NCBI RefSeq assembly: GCF_000011185.1
Contig: NC_002689.2
Location: 372,001 to 436,000 of the forward strand
Reading direction: 5' to 3'
From: Thermoplasma volcanium GSS1
Lineage (GTDB): Archaea; Thermoplasmatota; Thermoplasmata; Thermoplasmatales; Thermoplasmataceae
DNA length: 64,000 nt
Of the stretch, positions 17,981 to 25,733 are shown piece after piece. The translations under genes and the position numbers were made by a program. Each line of letters begins with the position of its first letter. Position 1 is the stretch's first letter. The notes under the pieces were generated by a model, which searched no databases, was not told the origin of the DNA, and worked only from the letters and a program-made list of their open reading frames with translations.

Positions 17981-18580
17981 ATGGAAGAAGAAATGCTAAT
18001 ACCGGAAGAAGAATACCAAAAATCAGGAGTACATATAGGAACACAAGTTAAATCAAGTGATATGAAGCCTTATATATTCAAGATCAGGAATGACGGCTTG
18101 TACATACTTGATGTTAAGAAAACCAACAGCAAGCTTATAGCTGCCGGTAAAATGCTTGCTAGGTTTGATCCGCAGGACATACTGGTGGTTGCGCAGAGGC
18201 AATATGCTTTTAGGCCTGTGGCAAAGTTTGCAGAAGTAACGGGTGCAGTCTCAATAACCGGGAGATTTAATCCCGGGACTCTGACGAATCCGTCCCTGAA
18301 GTTTTACAAAGAAGTTAAAGTCATAGTAGTGACAGACCCTCTTGCAGATGTTCAGGCGATGAAAGAAGCGATAAAAATAGGGATACCCATTATTGCACTA
18401 TGCGATGCTAATAATAAGACGGACTTTGTAGATCTTGTAATACCTACCAATAACAAAGGAAGGAGATCTCTTGCAGTTATATACTGGTTGCTTGCACGCG
18501 AAATATTGAAGAACAGGGGAACTATAACAAGCTACGATCAGTTCAAATACACCATAGACGACTTCGAGGCCCAGATCTGA
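17981..18580 (+). CDS. rps2: 30S ribosomal protein S2
   Basis: Small-subunit ribosomal protein, about 199 residues. Archaeal S2 signatures are present: HIGTQVKSSDMKPYIFK, the RNDGLYILDV strand, GRFNPGTLTNP and VVTDPLADVQAMKEA, and LAREIL at the end. ATG 17981 is favoured because GGTGA at 17972-17976 sits at the right distance; the upstream ATG at 17960 has no ribosome binding site. Its usual archaeal operon partners (RpoN, RpoK, S9, L13, enolase) are absent here. Confidence 0.95.
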   Translation: MEEEMLIPEEEYQKSGVHIGTQVKSSDMKPYIFKIRNDGLYILDVKKTNSKLIAAGKMLARFDPQDILVVAQRQYAFRPVAKFAEVTGAVSITGRFNPGTLTNPSLKFYKEVKVIVVTDPLADVQAMKEAIKIGIPIIALCDANNKTDFVDLVIPTNNKGRRSLAVIYWLLAREILKNRGTITSYDQFKYTIDDFEAQI

Positions 18581-18588
18581 CCTTGCCA

Positions 18589-18810
18589 TTATTTTTTTAA
18601 ATTAGATATTGTTAATTTTTTTGTTGATTTTTTAATGGATTGATACCTCAATTAAAACGATGAAAAAAATCACGAAATACTGTAAGTAGAAACTATATAT
18701 TTATAATAGCGAAAAAGCGTTCGTACATGTTAGAAGGGAACTATTAAAGTATTATAAAGTGAAGCAGTCAAAAGATACAGAAAATATGGCATAAAGTCAA
18801 ACGTGAACGG
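18589..18810. repeat. Dispersed repeat R1, copy a (222 bp)
   Basis: Nearly identical to 40802-41024, with about four differences over 222 positions. It begins in a T-run before AAATTAGATATTGT, includes TGGATTGATACCTCAATTAA, a strong TATA box at 18694-18707 (TATATATTTATAAT), and ends near AAAGTCAAACGT. Broken frames downstream of the TATA box read like the start of a transposase-type protein but none is intact. It fills the gap between rps2 and the convergent endA; its right end touches the endA stop codon. Likely a solo fragment of an insertion element. Confidence 0.75.
18694..18707 (+). promoter_or_regulatory. TATA box inside repeat R1a
   Basis: TATATATTTATAAT is conserved in both long R1 copies. 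The expected start site about 25 bases downstream falls near 18725, close to an ATG at 18730 that opens only six codons. The repeat could therefore produce a short RNA or donate a promoter. Confidence 0.4.
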
Positions 18811-18825
18811 GCATGCGGTAAAGCC

Positions 18826-19704
18826 TTAAATTACTATATCCTTGGATCTAGAGATCATAATATATTTTATCTTGCCGTCTATTATAGTAGTGAAGATCAT
18901 TTTTTTTCTGACACTGGATGCGACTCTTACAGCCCTGCTTATGTAATACCAAATCAATTTGTTCTCCACTACGCTAACGAGATACTCCGCGTGTTCACTT
19001 TTTTCCCCTTCGTACACCCGAAAATTTGTTCCGTACTTGAATCCAGTCTTAACAATACAGCCTCTGGACAATAAGTCTCTGTATACTTCTTCCGCCATGC
19101 CCTTCGGTTCTTTTCCCTCTATTAAGTTGGCTTCAAAATCAGTTAGCATCCTGTATTCATGGAATTTTGTACCCATCCAGTGGGGCAGATCATCCTTAGT
19201 GAAGTGCCTATCGCCAAAATCTGTAACGCTGCATTTACCGATTTTGTTATTTTCAGTGCCTTTTATGTCTATTTCATCTATCCTGTAAATTGTGGCATCG
19301 CCTTCCTCGTCCACAGTAAAGTAGAAGTCTGGGCGCTCCGTAAAAAATTTACCTACGTCGATCTCATCGTATTCTCGCACTACTACTACGCTCCTTGGTA
19401 TCTCCGTACTCTTTCTGAAAAATATCGTACCGTTATCTTCGTGCACCCTGTACCCTTTATTTTTTAAAAGGGTGTATGCAGTATATCTCTCCACAGAAGT
19501 AATAGAGAATAGCTTTTTTAGTGCACTTTCTTCAGAATCTTCAAAAGTTATCCTTCCCTTGAAGTATAGGTATAAGCATTCATATGGGTCAAGAAACAAA
19601 ATACCTTGCTGCACGAACCCAAGCTTGTACCTTCCGACTATATAGTTTGGGCCGTGCCCCTCCGATACGTTAAAAGATATCCCATTGCAAAGTCCGTCAC
19701 TCAT
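18826..19704 (-). CDS. endA: tRNA-splicing endonuclease, homodimer type
   Basis: Cuts bulge-helix-bulge introns from tRNA and rRNA precursors. At 292 residues it is of the two-repeat type, in which an inactive N-terminal repeat precedes the catalytic one. The catalytic region carries the Tyr in TNFRVYEGE, the His in SEHAEYLV and the Lys in RVASSVRKKM. ATG 19704 is preferred over an upstream start because AGGAGGG lies four bases before it. It overlaps the Ras-like GTPase by 8 bases. The gene ends in the edge of repeat R1a. No intron-containing tRNA is visible in this window. Confidence 0.9.
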   Translation of the reverse strand: MSDGLCNGISFNVSEGHGPNYIVGRYKLGFVQQGILFLDPYECLYLYFKGRITFEDSEESALKKLFSITSVERYTAYTLLKNKGYRVHEDNGTIFFRKSTEIPRSVVVVREYDEIDVGKFFTERPDFYFTVDEEGDATIYRIDEIDIKGTENNKIGKCSVTDFGDRHFTKDDLPHWMGTKFHEYRMLTDFEANLIEGKEPKGMAEEVYRDLLSRGCIVKTGFKYGTNFRVYEGEKSEHAEYLVSVVENKLIWYYISRAVRVASSVRKKMIFTTIIDGKIKYIMISRSKDIVI

Positions 19705-20212
19705 TTGCCCTCCTTGCTTGAGTCTTAGTGGCAATACTATTTATTATGTCTTCAAGCAGAGTCTCGAATCCTATTCCATCTTTGCATGAGACCATATAAT
19801 ATTTGGTGGAAAATTTATTTTTCAATTCTTCCATGTCATCTATCCATATCTGCGCTTCATACTTCAAGTCGATCTTGTTTCCTATTACAAATATATTGTT
19901 TTTCTTTGCATTCTTTATCTCCATGATGATATTCCTAGCTTCTGACAAACTATCGGCACTGGTCACATCGACAACAATAATGAAGGCTGTTGCAGTTGGG
20001 ATGAAGTTTTCGATACCTCCATCAACTTCTTGGAAAAGTATATCGACAGCCAGCTTATGGCCGTTTATCTCACGATTCAGGCTTTTCTTAACTAACGACC
20101 TTGGAAGTATAGGGGCCGGTTCACCGTACACTATGTAGGATATGAATGACGATTTACCTGCTCCCTTAGAACCGGCTATAACGAATTTCCAAGCTAATCT
20201 TTGAATGGGCAT
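19697..20212 (-). CDS. Ras/Rab-like small GTPase
   Basis: A 171-residue single-domain P-loop GTPase. G1 is GSKGAGKSS (14-22), G3 is represented by VDGGIE (63-68), G4 is GNKIDL (111-116) and G5 is SCKDG (142-146). The stretch VVDVTSADSLSEAR is strikingly like the Rab/Arf region. There is no prenylation cysteine at the C-terminus, so membrane attachment would need a partner. Overlap with endA by 8 bases links expression of the two, although no functional connection is known to me. Its cellular role cannot be inferred from sequence. Confidence 0.85.
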   Translation of the reverse strand: MPIQRLAWKFVIAGSKGAGKSSFISYIVYGEPAPILPRSLVKKSLNREINGHKLAVDILFQEVDGGIENFIPTATAFIIVVDVTSADSLSEARNIIMEIKNAKKNNIFVIGNKIDLKYEAQIWIDDMEELKNKFSTKYYMVSCKDGIGFETLLEDIINSIATKTQARRANE

Positions 20213-20326
20213 TGCCGTTTTATAGGAATCTTTTAATTATACTTTTCTCCGAGACACATTCTGACTAGGTCAATCTGGCAATTAGTGACACTATAATTTT
20301 ATATATTTTTATATGATTTTTAAAAC

Positions 20327-21535
20327 ATGAACTACAAATTCTCTGAAATTTTTAGATACATAAAGCCCTCTGAGATCCGATCTCTCTTAAAGTATACTTC
20401 AGATCCCGAGTTAATCTCATTTGGCGGTGGGATGCCTAATCCTGAAAGTTTCCCAGTAGAGGAAATGAAGGAAATACTCGCTGACATAATGGACAATTAT
20501 GGCAAAAAAGCCCTTCAGTATGGAACAACTGAAGGACTAGACGTTTTGAGAGATGAACTGGCAAAGTATGTGCTTAAGACAGAAGGCATTAATGCAAAAA
20601 GAGAGGAAATAATACTAACTACTGGATCACAGCAGGCTTTGTATGCAATAGCTAAGATATTTGTAAATCCTAACGATCCTGTAATTACAGAAGGCCCAAC
20701 GTACGTTGGTGCCATATCGGCCTTTAATGCAAACACTGCCAATATGATGGCTATAGACATAGATGAGAATGGGATGAATGTTGATGAACTTGAGGCAAAG
20801 ATAAAAGAATTATCACAGAACGGACTAAAACCCAAGTTCATATACGTTATACCTACTTTTCAGAATCCAGCTGGAACTACGATGTCTCTTGACAGGAGAA
20901 AGAGACTCCTAGAGATCTCGGAGAGATATGAAATACCCATAGTTGAAGACAACCCATATGGGCAGCTTCGCTACGATGGAGAACCTGTACAGTCTATAAA
21001 GAGTATGGACAAGAATGGGAATGTGATATACCTTGGAACATTCTCAAAGGTTATGGCTCCAGGTCTAAGGCTTGGATACGTAATAGCTCCAAGGGAAGTT
21101 ATTGATAAAATTAATTTGCTTAAACAAGGTCTTGATCTTGCATCGGATTCATTATCAGAGTATATAGCCTACGAATATCTAAAGAGAGGTGCGATTTACA
21201 GGCAGATACCGAAAACAGTAGATCTATACCGTAAGAAGAGGGATTTGATGATCAAATCACTTGAAGAATACTTCCCTGAAGCTGCAACATGGACAAAGCC
21301 TCACGGTGGGATGTTCCTCTGGGTATCACTGGATGAACGCATAGATACTACCAAGATGTTGGATCGTGCTTTGAAGGCAAAAGTGGCTTATGTAAGCGGA
21401 TCTGCATTCTATCCGCACGGAGAAAAACACAACAGCATGAGGTTGAACTTCACCTACTCTGATGATGATAAGATAGTCGAAGGTATAAAGAGGCTTGCTT
21501 ACGTCATAAATGAAGAAATGGAAGTAGTTGAATAA
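20327..21535 (+). CDS. PLP-dependent aminotransferase, aromatic/2-aminoadipate (LysN/MocR-like class I) type
   Basis: A 402-residue fold-type I aminotransferase without an N-terminal DNA-binding domain. It shows SFGGGMPNPESFP near residue 30, the TTGSQQALYAIAKIF segment, IYVIPTFQNPAGTTM, the Asn/Tyr of EDNPYGQLRYDGE, the PLP lysine Lys241 in GTFSKVMAPGLRLGY, and the C-terminal arginine in MRLNF. The family includes LysN and archaeal broad-specificity aromatic aminotransferases. It has its own TATA region (about 20300-20310) and is followed by a T-rich terminator. Confidence 0.9.
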   Translation: MNYKFSEIFRYIKPSEIRSLLKYTSDPELISFGGGMPNPESFPVEEMKEILADIMDNYGKKALQYGTTEGLDVLRDELAKYVLKTEGINAKREEIILTTGSQQALYAIAKIFVNPNDPVITEGPTYVGAISAFNANTANMMAIDIDENGMNVDELEAKIKELSQNGLKPKFIYVIPTFQNPAGTTMSLDRRKRLLEISERYEIPIVEDNPYGQLRYDGEPVQSIKSMDKNGNVIYLGTFSKVMAPGLRLGYVIAPREVIDKINLLKQGLDLASDSLSEYIAYEYLKRGAIYRQIPKTVDLYRKKRDLMIKSLEEYFPEAATWTKPHGGMFLWVSLDERIDTTKMLDRALKAKVAYVSGSAFYPHGEKHNSMRLNFTYSDDDKIVEGIKRLAYVINEEMEVVE

Positions 21536-21539
21536 TAAC

Positions 21540-21564
21540 TAAATCTTTTTTATCCTTTTTTTGC
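21540..21564 (+). terminator. T-rich transcription terminator
   Basis: Two T-runs (21546-21551 and 21556-21562) directly follow the aminotransferase stop codon, as expected for an archaeal intrinsic terminator. Confidence 0.4.
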
Positions 21565-21599
21565 TGAAATATTTTATCGTAATAGGTGATTTAGGTACA

Positions 21600-22586
21600 A
21601 TGATAACTGTTGTCGGTGGAACTTTTTCGAAATTACACAAGGGACATAAGGCGTTATTGGAAAAGGCAATAGAGACAGGCAATGAAATAGTAATAGGGCT
21701 CACAAGCGACGAATACGTGAAGCGGAATAAGGTATACCCAGCAATTCCATATAAAGAAAGGTACAGAAACCTTTACAATTATATGGTGAAAAAAACTAAC
21801 AAGTTCAGAATACGCCCTATAGATGATAGAAATGGAAATGCACCTTACGAAAGGGACTACGAGATAATAGTTGTATCGCCGGAAACATATCAAAGATCTT
21901 TAAAGATAAATGAAATTAGGATTCAGAATGGCCTCCCTCCTTTAAAGATAATACGTGTGCCTTACGTTTTGGCAGAAGATCTTTTCCCAATAAGCTCTAC
22001 TAGAATAATAAACGGCGAGATAGATGGAAATGGGAGAAGATTGAAACCAGTTAAAGTTGCAATAGCAACAAACAATTCTGCAAAGTTAAAGGCAACAAAT
22101 GATTTTTTCCATAAACTTATGAAAAACTTTGATGTTATACAAAATACAGATTACAAACTTGAGACTCAACAACCTTTTGGCGAAGTCACTATGAATATGG
22201 CCACAAAAAGGGCGATGCAGTCGCTTGGTGACAACGACTATGCGATAGGCATAGAATCAGGAATTGTATACGAGCGGTTTTCGCGGAAATATTTTGACTT
22301 TCATTACTGCGTTGTCATCGATAGGTTTGGGAACGTTACTAGAGGTTCAAGCAGCGGATTTGAGGTGCCAGACCGTATCATCGATCTCATAAAGAGAGAC
22401 ATGAGCTTTTCCCAAGCTTACGGAAAGGTGATAGATACAAATGGTATAGACGATTCCACTGGAATAGTTGGCAAAATCTCCAACGGCAGAGTAAGAAGGT
22501 ACGACCTGATTATGGAATGCATCAGAAATGCTTTTATACCAAGGTTTGACCCGGACTTTTATGATACTACCTATACCCCCCCTTGA
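21600..22586 (+). CDS. coaD: Fusion of archaeal phosphopantetheine adenylyltransferase and YjjX-type (deoxy)inosine/xanthosine triphosphatase
   Basis: Two enzymes in one 328-residue chain. Residues 1-148 are an archaeal CoaD nucleotidyltransferase domain: VVGGTFSKLHKGH (HxGH at 13-16) and ISSTRI (131-136), forming dephospho-CoA from 4'-phosphopantetheine. From residue 151 an NTPase domain follows with VAIATNNSAKLKA and GIESGI, the family that hydrolyses non-canonical purine NTPs. ATG 21600 is chosen because the upstream part of the frame is unlike the family. The two reactions are biochemically unrelated, so the fusion is noteworthy. It is convergent with the exchanger gene, ends overlapping by 20 bases. 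Confidence 0.85.
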   Translation: MITVVGGTFSKLHKGHKALLEKAIETGNEIVIGLTSDEYVKRNKVYPAIPYKERYRNLYNYMVKKTNKFRIRPIDDRNGNAPYERDYEIIVVSPETYQRSLKINEIRIQNGLPPLKIIRVPYVLAEDLFPISSTRIINGEIDGNGRRLKPVKVAIATNNSAKLKATNDFFHKLMKNFDVIQNTDYKLETQQPFGEVTMNMATKRAMQSLGDNDYAIGIESGIVYERFSRKYFDFHYCVVIDRFGNVTRGSSSGFEVPDRIIDLIKRDMSFSQAYGKVIDTNGIDDSTGIVGKISNGRVRRYDLIMECIRNAFIPRFDPDFYDTTYTPP

Positions 22587-23382
22587 ATTTAATCGTGCCA
22601 TATAACGTATAGAATAAGAATATAACAGAAAGGATCATTATAGTCATTAACGGTAAGTCAAGGCCCGTGGTCTCAATCTTACCGGTCATTATTAAAAGGC
22701 CGGGAATTATACTCATTTTATAGACTGAACTACCTGCCAGTACGCCAATGCTTATGTCTACTTTCTTTTTAATTGAGGCAACTATTATCATTACAGTTTC
22801 CGGTATTGCAGAAGCAATGCCTATGCCATATATGCTCAGTGCCGCTATATCTATGTGGTCAAGTTCGGATAATGCTATCGTGTCCTCCACAATGATCTGA
22901 GATGCGGCGGTAAGCAGCACTATGGAGAGCACAAGCATGATCAAGCTGAATTCCTCAGTTGTACTAGATTTGCCTCTTGGCATCCTAACGTAAACCATCA
23001 GATATGGTACTATAAAGAGAGAGAGCAGTATTCCAGCTATGATCTTAAAATCGGAAGAAACGGTTGAAAAATAGTAGGTTATAATTGATAATAATAAAAC
23101 AAAAACTGCATCTGCCCTGAAAGCTCTTGTTTTTTGTATTGAAAACAACGGCATCCAAACCACAAAAAATAACAGCGTAACTAGGTTTGATCCTTCAACT
23201 GCACCAAATCCTACGAGTGGAGTGCGAAGAATAACGGAAAAAATGGAGAGTGATATCTCGTCTGCAACTGCAACCATAGCGGCAAAAATAGAACCAGAGA
23301 ATCTATCGCTGAACCCTATTCTGCCCATCGCTGCAGTTGCTTCGTCGAAGAACCTGTCGCTTGATACTATGAGAACAGCCAT
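22567..23382 (-). CDS. CaCA-type Na+/Ca2+ exchanger-like membrane protein
   Basis: A polytopic membrane protein with two inverted alpha repeats: the first around SGSIFAAMVAVADEISLS, the second around GIASAIPETVMIIVASI followed by GVLAGSSVYKM. This matches the cation/Ca2+ exchanger superfamily. From ATG 23382 it has 271 residues and lacks the usual first helix. The same frame continues upstream for about 40 codons with a clearly hydrophobic sequence, up to a stop inside the 3' end of speD, but contains no ATG, GTG or TTG. Either the true start is non-canonical or the N-terminal helix has been lost. Confidence 0.75.
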   Translation of the reverse strand: MAVLIVSSDRFFDEATAAMGRIGFSDRFSGSIFAAMVAVADEISLSIFSVILRTPLVGFGAVEGSNLVTLLFFVVWMPLFSIQKTRAFRADAVFVLLLSIITYYFSTVSSDFKIIAGILLSLFIVPYLMVYVRMPRGKSSTTEEFSLIMLVLSIVLLTAASQIIVEDTIALSELDHIDIAALSIYGIGIASAIPETVMIIVASIKKKVDISIGVLAGSSVYKMSIIPGLLIMTGKIETTGLDLPLMTIMILSVIFLFYTLYGTIKFKGGYR

Positions 23383-23473
23383 AGCAAAAATAAGCGAAGG
23401 AATGACGAATATAATGCTATATAACTTTACAAAATTAAGGTATATAGTTAGGATCAGTATTAATACGAATACA

Positions 23474-23866
23474 CTAATGTATTTCGACTTGCATTTCGTT
23501 TAGACCCTCTTCACCCACGAGGTCTCCACGTACTATCTTTCTTGTCGTAACTGAGGTCGGCTTCAATTCACGTGTGAGATATTCAAATGCGTCATCTGCA
23601 GTCTTTGGGTCTCCGCATGTGTATATGTCTAAGGTAACTAAACCGTACTCCGGCCATGTATGAAAGGAAAGGTGCGATTCAGCAAGTAAAACGACACCGC
23701 TTGCGCCCTGTGGCCGAAATTGGTAATAGTCAGATGATATTTTAGTAAGGCGGCCGTACTTTACAGCGCCCTCTATGATAGGATACATGCGTTCTGTAGT
23801 AGATATCAGTTTTGAATCCACTCCGTAAAAGTCCGCAATGATATGAATTCCTACTCCCACTTTCAT
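23474..23866 (-). CDS. speD: S-adenosylmethionine decarboxylase proenzyme
   Basis: A pyruvoyl enzyme making decarboxylated AdoMet for spermidine synthesis. The 130-residue prokaryotic class 1B form is complete: the self-cleavage serine is Ser64 in AESHLSFHTWPEYG, with His69 nearby and Cys84 in IYTCGDP as the catalytic acid. It is the partner of the spermidine synthase at 32.4 kb. It lies directly upstream of the exchanger reading frame. A 180-base AT-rich region upstream probably carries its promoter. Confidence 0.95.
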   Translation of the reverse strand: MKVGVGIHIIADFYGVDSKLISTTERMYPIIEGAVKYGRLTKISSDYYQFRPQGASGVVLLAESHLSFHTWPEYGLVTLDIYTCGDPKTADDAFEYLTRELKPTSVTTRKIVRGDLVGEEGLNEMQVEIH

Positions 23867-24050
23867 CGTCCTCCATTAGCTTTTCACCCCAGCTATGCGA
23901 TGTAAATTAATATGTTGTATTTAAATATTTTATTGCCTATTGGATCATGTCTATTATGCATGTATAGTTATTTTTTTGCATAGGACATATCCCGTAATCC
24001 ATAATTAAAATAAAATAAATATGAATATATATTATTATATTTGTTTTACT

Positions 24051-24845
24051 TTATGTGAGGTCTATTATATGCGCTCGAACCGGATTATACCTATTTTCAA
24101 GTTCTGGTATTTCTCTGAGTGAATAATGAAATCTTCTGCGTGACACTAACAATATTACACTTATGCCTCTTACACACGCTTCAAACGATGCTGGCAAAGA
24201 TCCGAATTCTATACTTGGATTTAATCCTAATTTCCTTGCAGCTACGAAACCACCCTCTCCCATTGCAGCTATTTCAGAGTTCTTTCTATCCTCTATGATC
24301 CCCTTCAATTTGGAAATGACAGTTTCATCAAGTGAATCAGGTATAATAACTATATCAAGAACTCCTATGCTAACATCTATCATGCCCGATATCTGGGTGA
24401 CGCCTACTAAATCACCCTCAGAGGCATCGTTTTCGGCCTTGCCTGATGCACCCGGCCCCTCATGGTAAGCGTAGAGGTACCCACTATTCATCCTTAAAAA
24501 TATGTCGTCTCCCTTCTCTATTCTAGAACCGGCAATAGCCTCCCATACCATCACGCTATCGAGATCTGTTATGTTTTCATTTATAAATTCACGCATCTCA
24601 GAAAGCTGATCGTAAAGGAATTGAAACCCCTCCTTAGTGATCCTATTCTCCTCATCGATATACCTGCTTTTCCTTAGATTCTTTAAGTGATATATAACTC
24701 CCTGCAGTGTTATGTCCATGTTCTTAGAAATTTCGGAGGGTTTTCTTCTTCCATGATAAACGTTCAACAGTACAATTACCTGGTTCATTTGGTCTGGTTT
24801 TGGGAGCATGTTATGGATATCGAAAGCATAATATAAAATTTGCAT
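24051..24845 (-). CDS. Predicted winged-helix transcriptional regulator
   Basis: A 264-residue protein with an N-terminal winged HTH (about residues 20-85; RKPSEISKNMDITLQGVIYHLKNL is the recognition region) and a C-terminal domain of alternating strands and helices that may bind a small molecule. It lies 15 bases after ubiA at the end of a long operon and could be read through from it. An internal Met at residue 13 is an alternative start. The ligand and targets are unknown. Confidence 0.75.
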   Translation of the reverse strand: MQILYYAFDIHNMLPKPDQMNQVIVLLNVYHGRRKPSEISKNMDITLQGVIYHLKNLRKSRYIDEENRITKEGFQFLYDQLSEMREFINENITDLDSVMVWEAIAGSRIEKGDDIFLRMNSGYLYAYHEGPGASGKAENDASEGDLVGVTQISGMIDVSIGVLDIVIIPDSLDETVISKLKGIIEDRKNSEIAAMGEGGFVAARKLGLNPSIEFGSLPASFEACVRGISVILLVSRRRFHYSLREIPELENRYNPVRAHIIDLT

Positions 24846-24860
24846 GTTTAAACTATTGCA

Positions 24861-25733
24861 TCATACCCATAATGGCGACGCTACACTTAGAATAACGGTA
24901 ATCAAGAAAATAAAGCCTATGAACGAATTTGCATTGAAAAAGGACTTCCTGATGCTTAGCGGATCCGCAGGATCAACTATGATATGCTGATATATCACTA
25001 ATATTGTTATAATTATTAGTCCGGCCAGATACCATATCGTTCGAAAGTAGTAAAGCATCAGCCAAAAGAATATTAGTGCAGCTAAATGCGTAATGTCTGA
25101 AATTAAAAGTCCAAGCTTGATTCCGTATTTTGTCATAACAGTTTTCAGCTTGTTTTTCTGATCGTACTCAATGTCAGGTATAACGTAAATCATATCGAAG
25201 CCAGCGATCCATAAAGAGGAGGCTATAAAAAGAAAGTAAATCGCCAGATTGGATGGGAATTCAGGTATAACTGCAAGATATCCAGCTAGGGTTCCAATGC
25301 CTATAGCAGATCCCATATAAAAATGCCTCCATTCCGTATAGCGCTTTAAGATTGGATCCGATACAAACAGGAATATAACTATGGGCGATAGTATGAATAC
25401 AAGCCTATTCAGCAGAAAGGCCGATATTTCGAAAACAGCTATGAAAAGTATCGTCAACGCTATTGCTTCTCTCACTGTCATCCGTCCAGATACAAGTGCC
25501 CACTCCTTCTTTCTTGGATTTGTTAAATCGTACCGCAACCCCTCTATTCTGTTTATGGACATAGCGGATGACCGTGCAGTTACGGCGGCTATGAGTATTA
25601 GTATTATCTTGTATGGGAATATCGATGTGCCTGCGGCAATTACGTATCCGGATAATATAAAAGGAAGATCGAATACTGTGTGTTCCAGCTTAATGTAATC
25701 TACGATATCCTTGAACTTCATACTCTTTTTCAC
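24861..25733 (-). CDS. ubiA: UbiA-family prenyltransferase (quinone biosynthesis)
   Basis: A 290-residue membrane enzyme with eight to nine hydrophobic helices that transfers a polyprenyl chain to an aromatic acceptor. The first metal-binding motif is NRIEGLRYDLTNP (61-73), a variant of NDxxDxxxD, and the second is PDIEYDQKNK (about 185-194). It overlaps ubiD by 4 bases. A UbiA/UbiD pair fits the prenyltransferase and decarboxylase steps of menaquinone synthesis by the futalosine route (MqnP and MqnL), which is an inference; no other mqn genes are in the window. Confidence 0.85.
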   Translation of the reverse strand: MKKSMKFKDIVDYIKLEHTVFDLPFILSGYVIAAGTSIFPYKIILILIAAVTARSSAMSINRIEGLRYDLTNPRKKEWALVSGRMTVREAIALTILFIAVFEISAFLLNRLVFILSPIVIFLFVSDPILKRYTEWRHFYMGSAIGIGTLAGYLAVIPEFPSNLAIYFLFIASSLWIAGFDMIYVIPDIEYDQKNKLKTVMTKYGIKLGLLISDITHLAALIFFWLMLYYFRTIWYLAGLIIITILVIYQHIIVDPADPLSIRKSFFNANSFIGFIFLITVILSVASPLWV

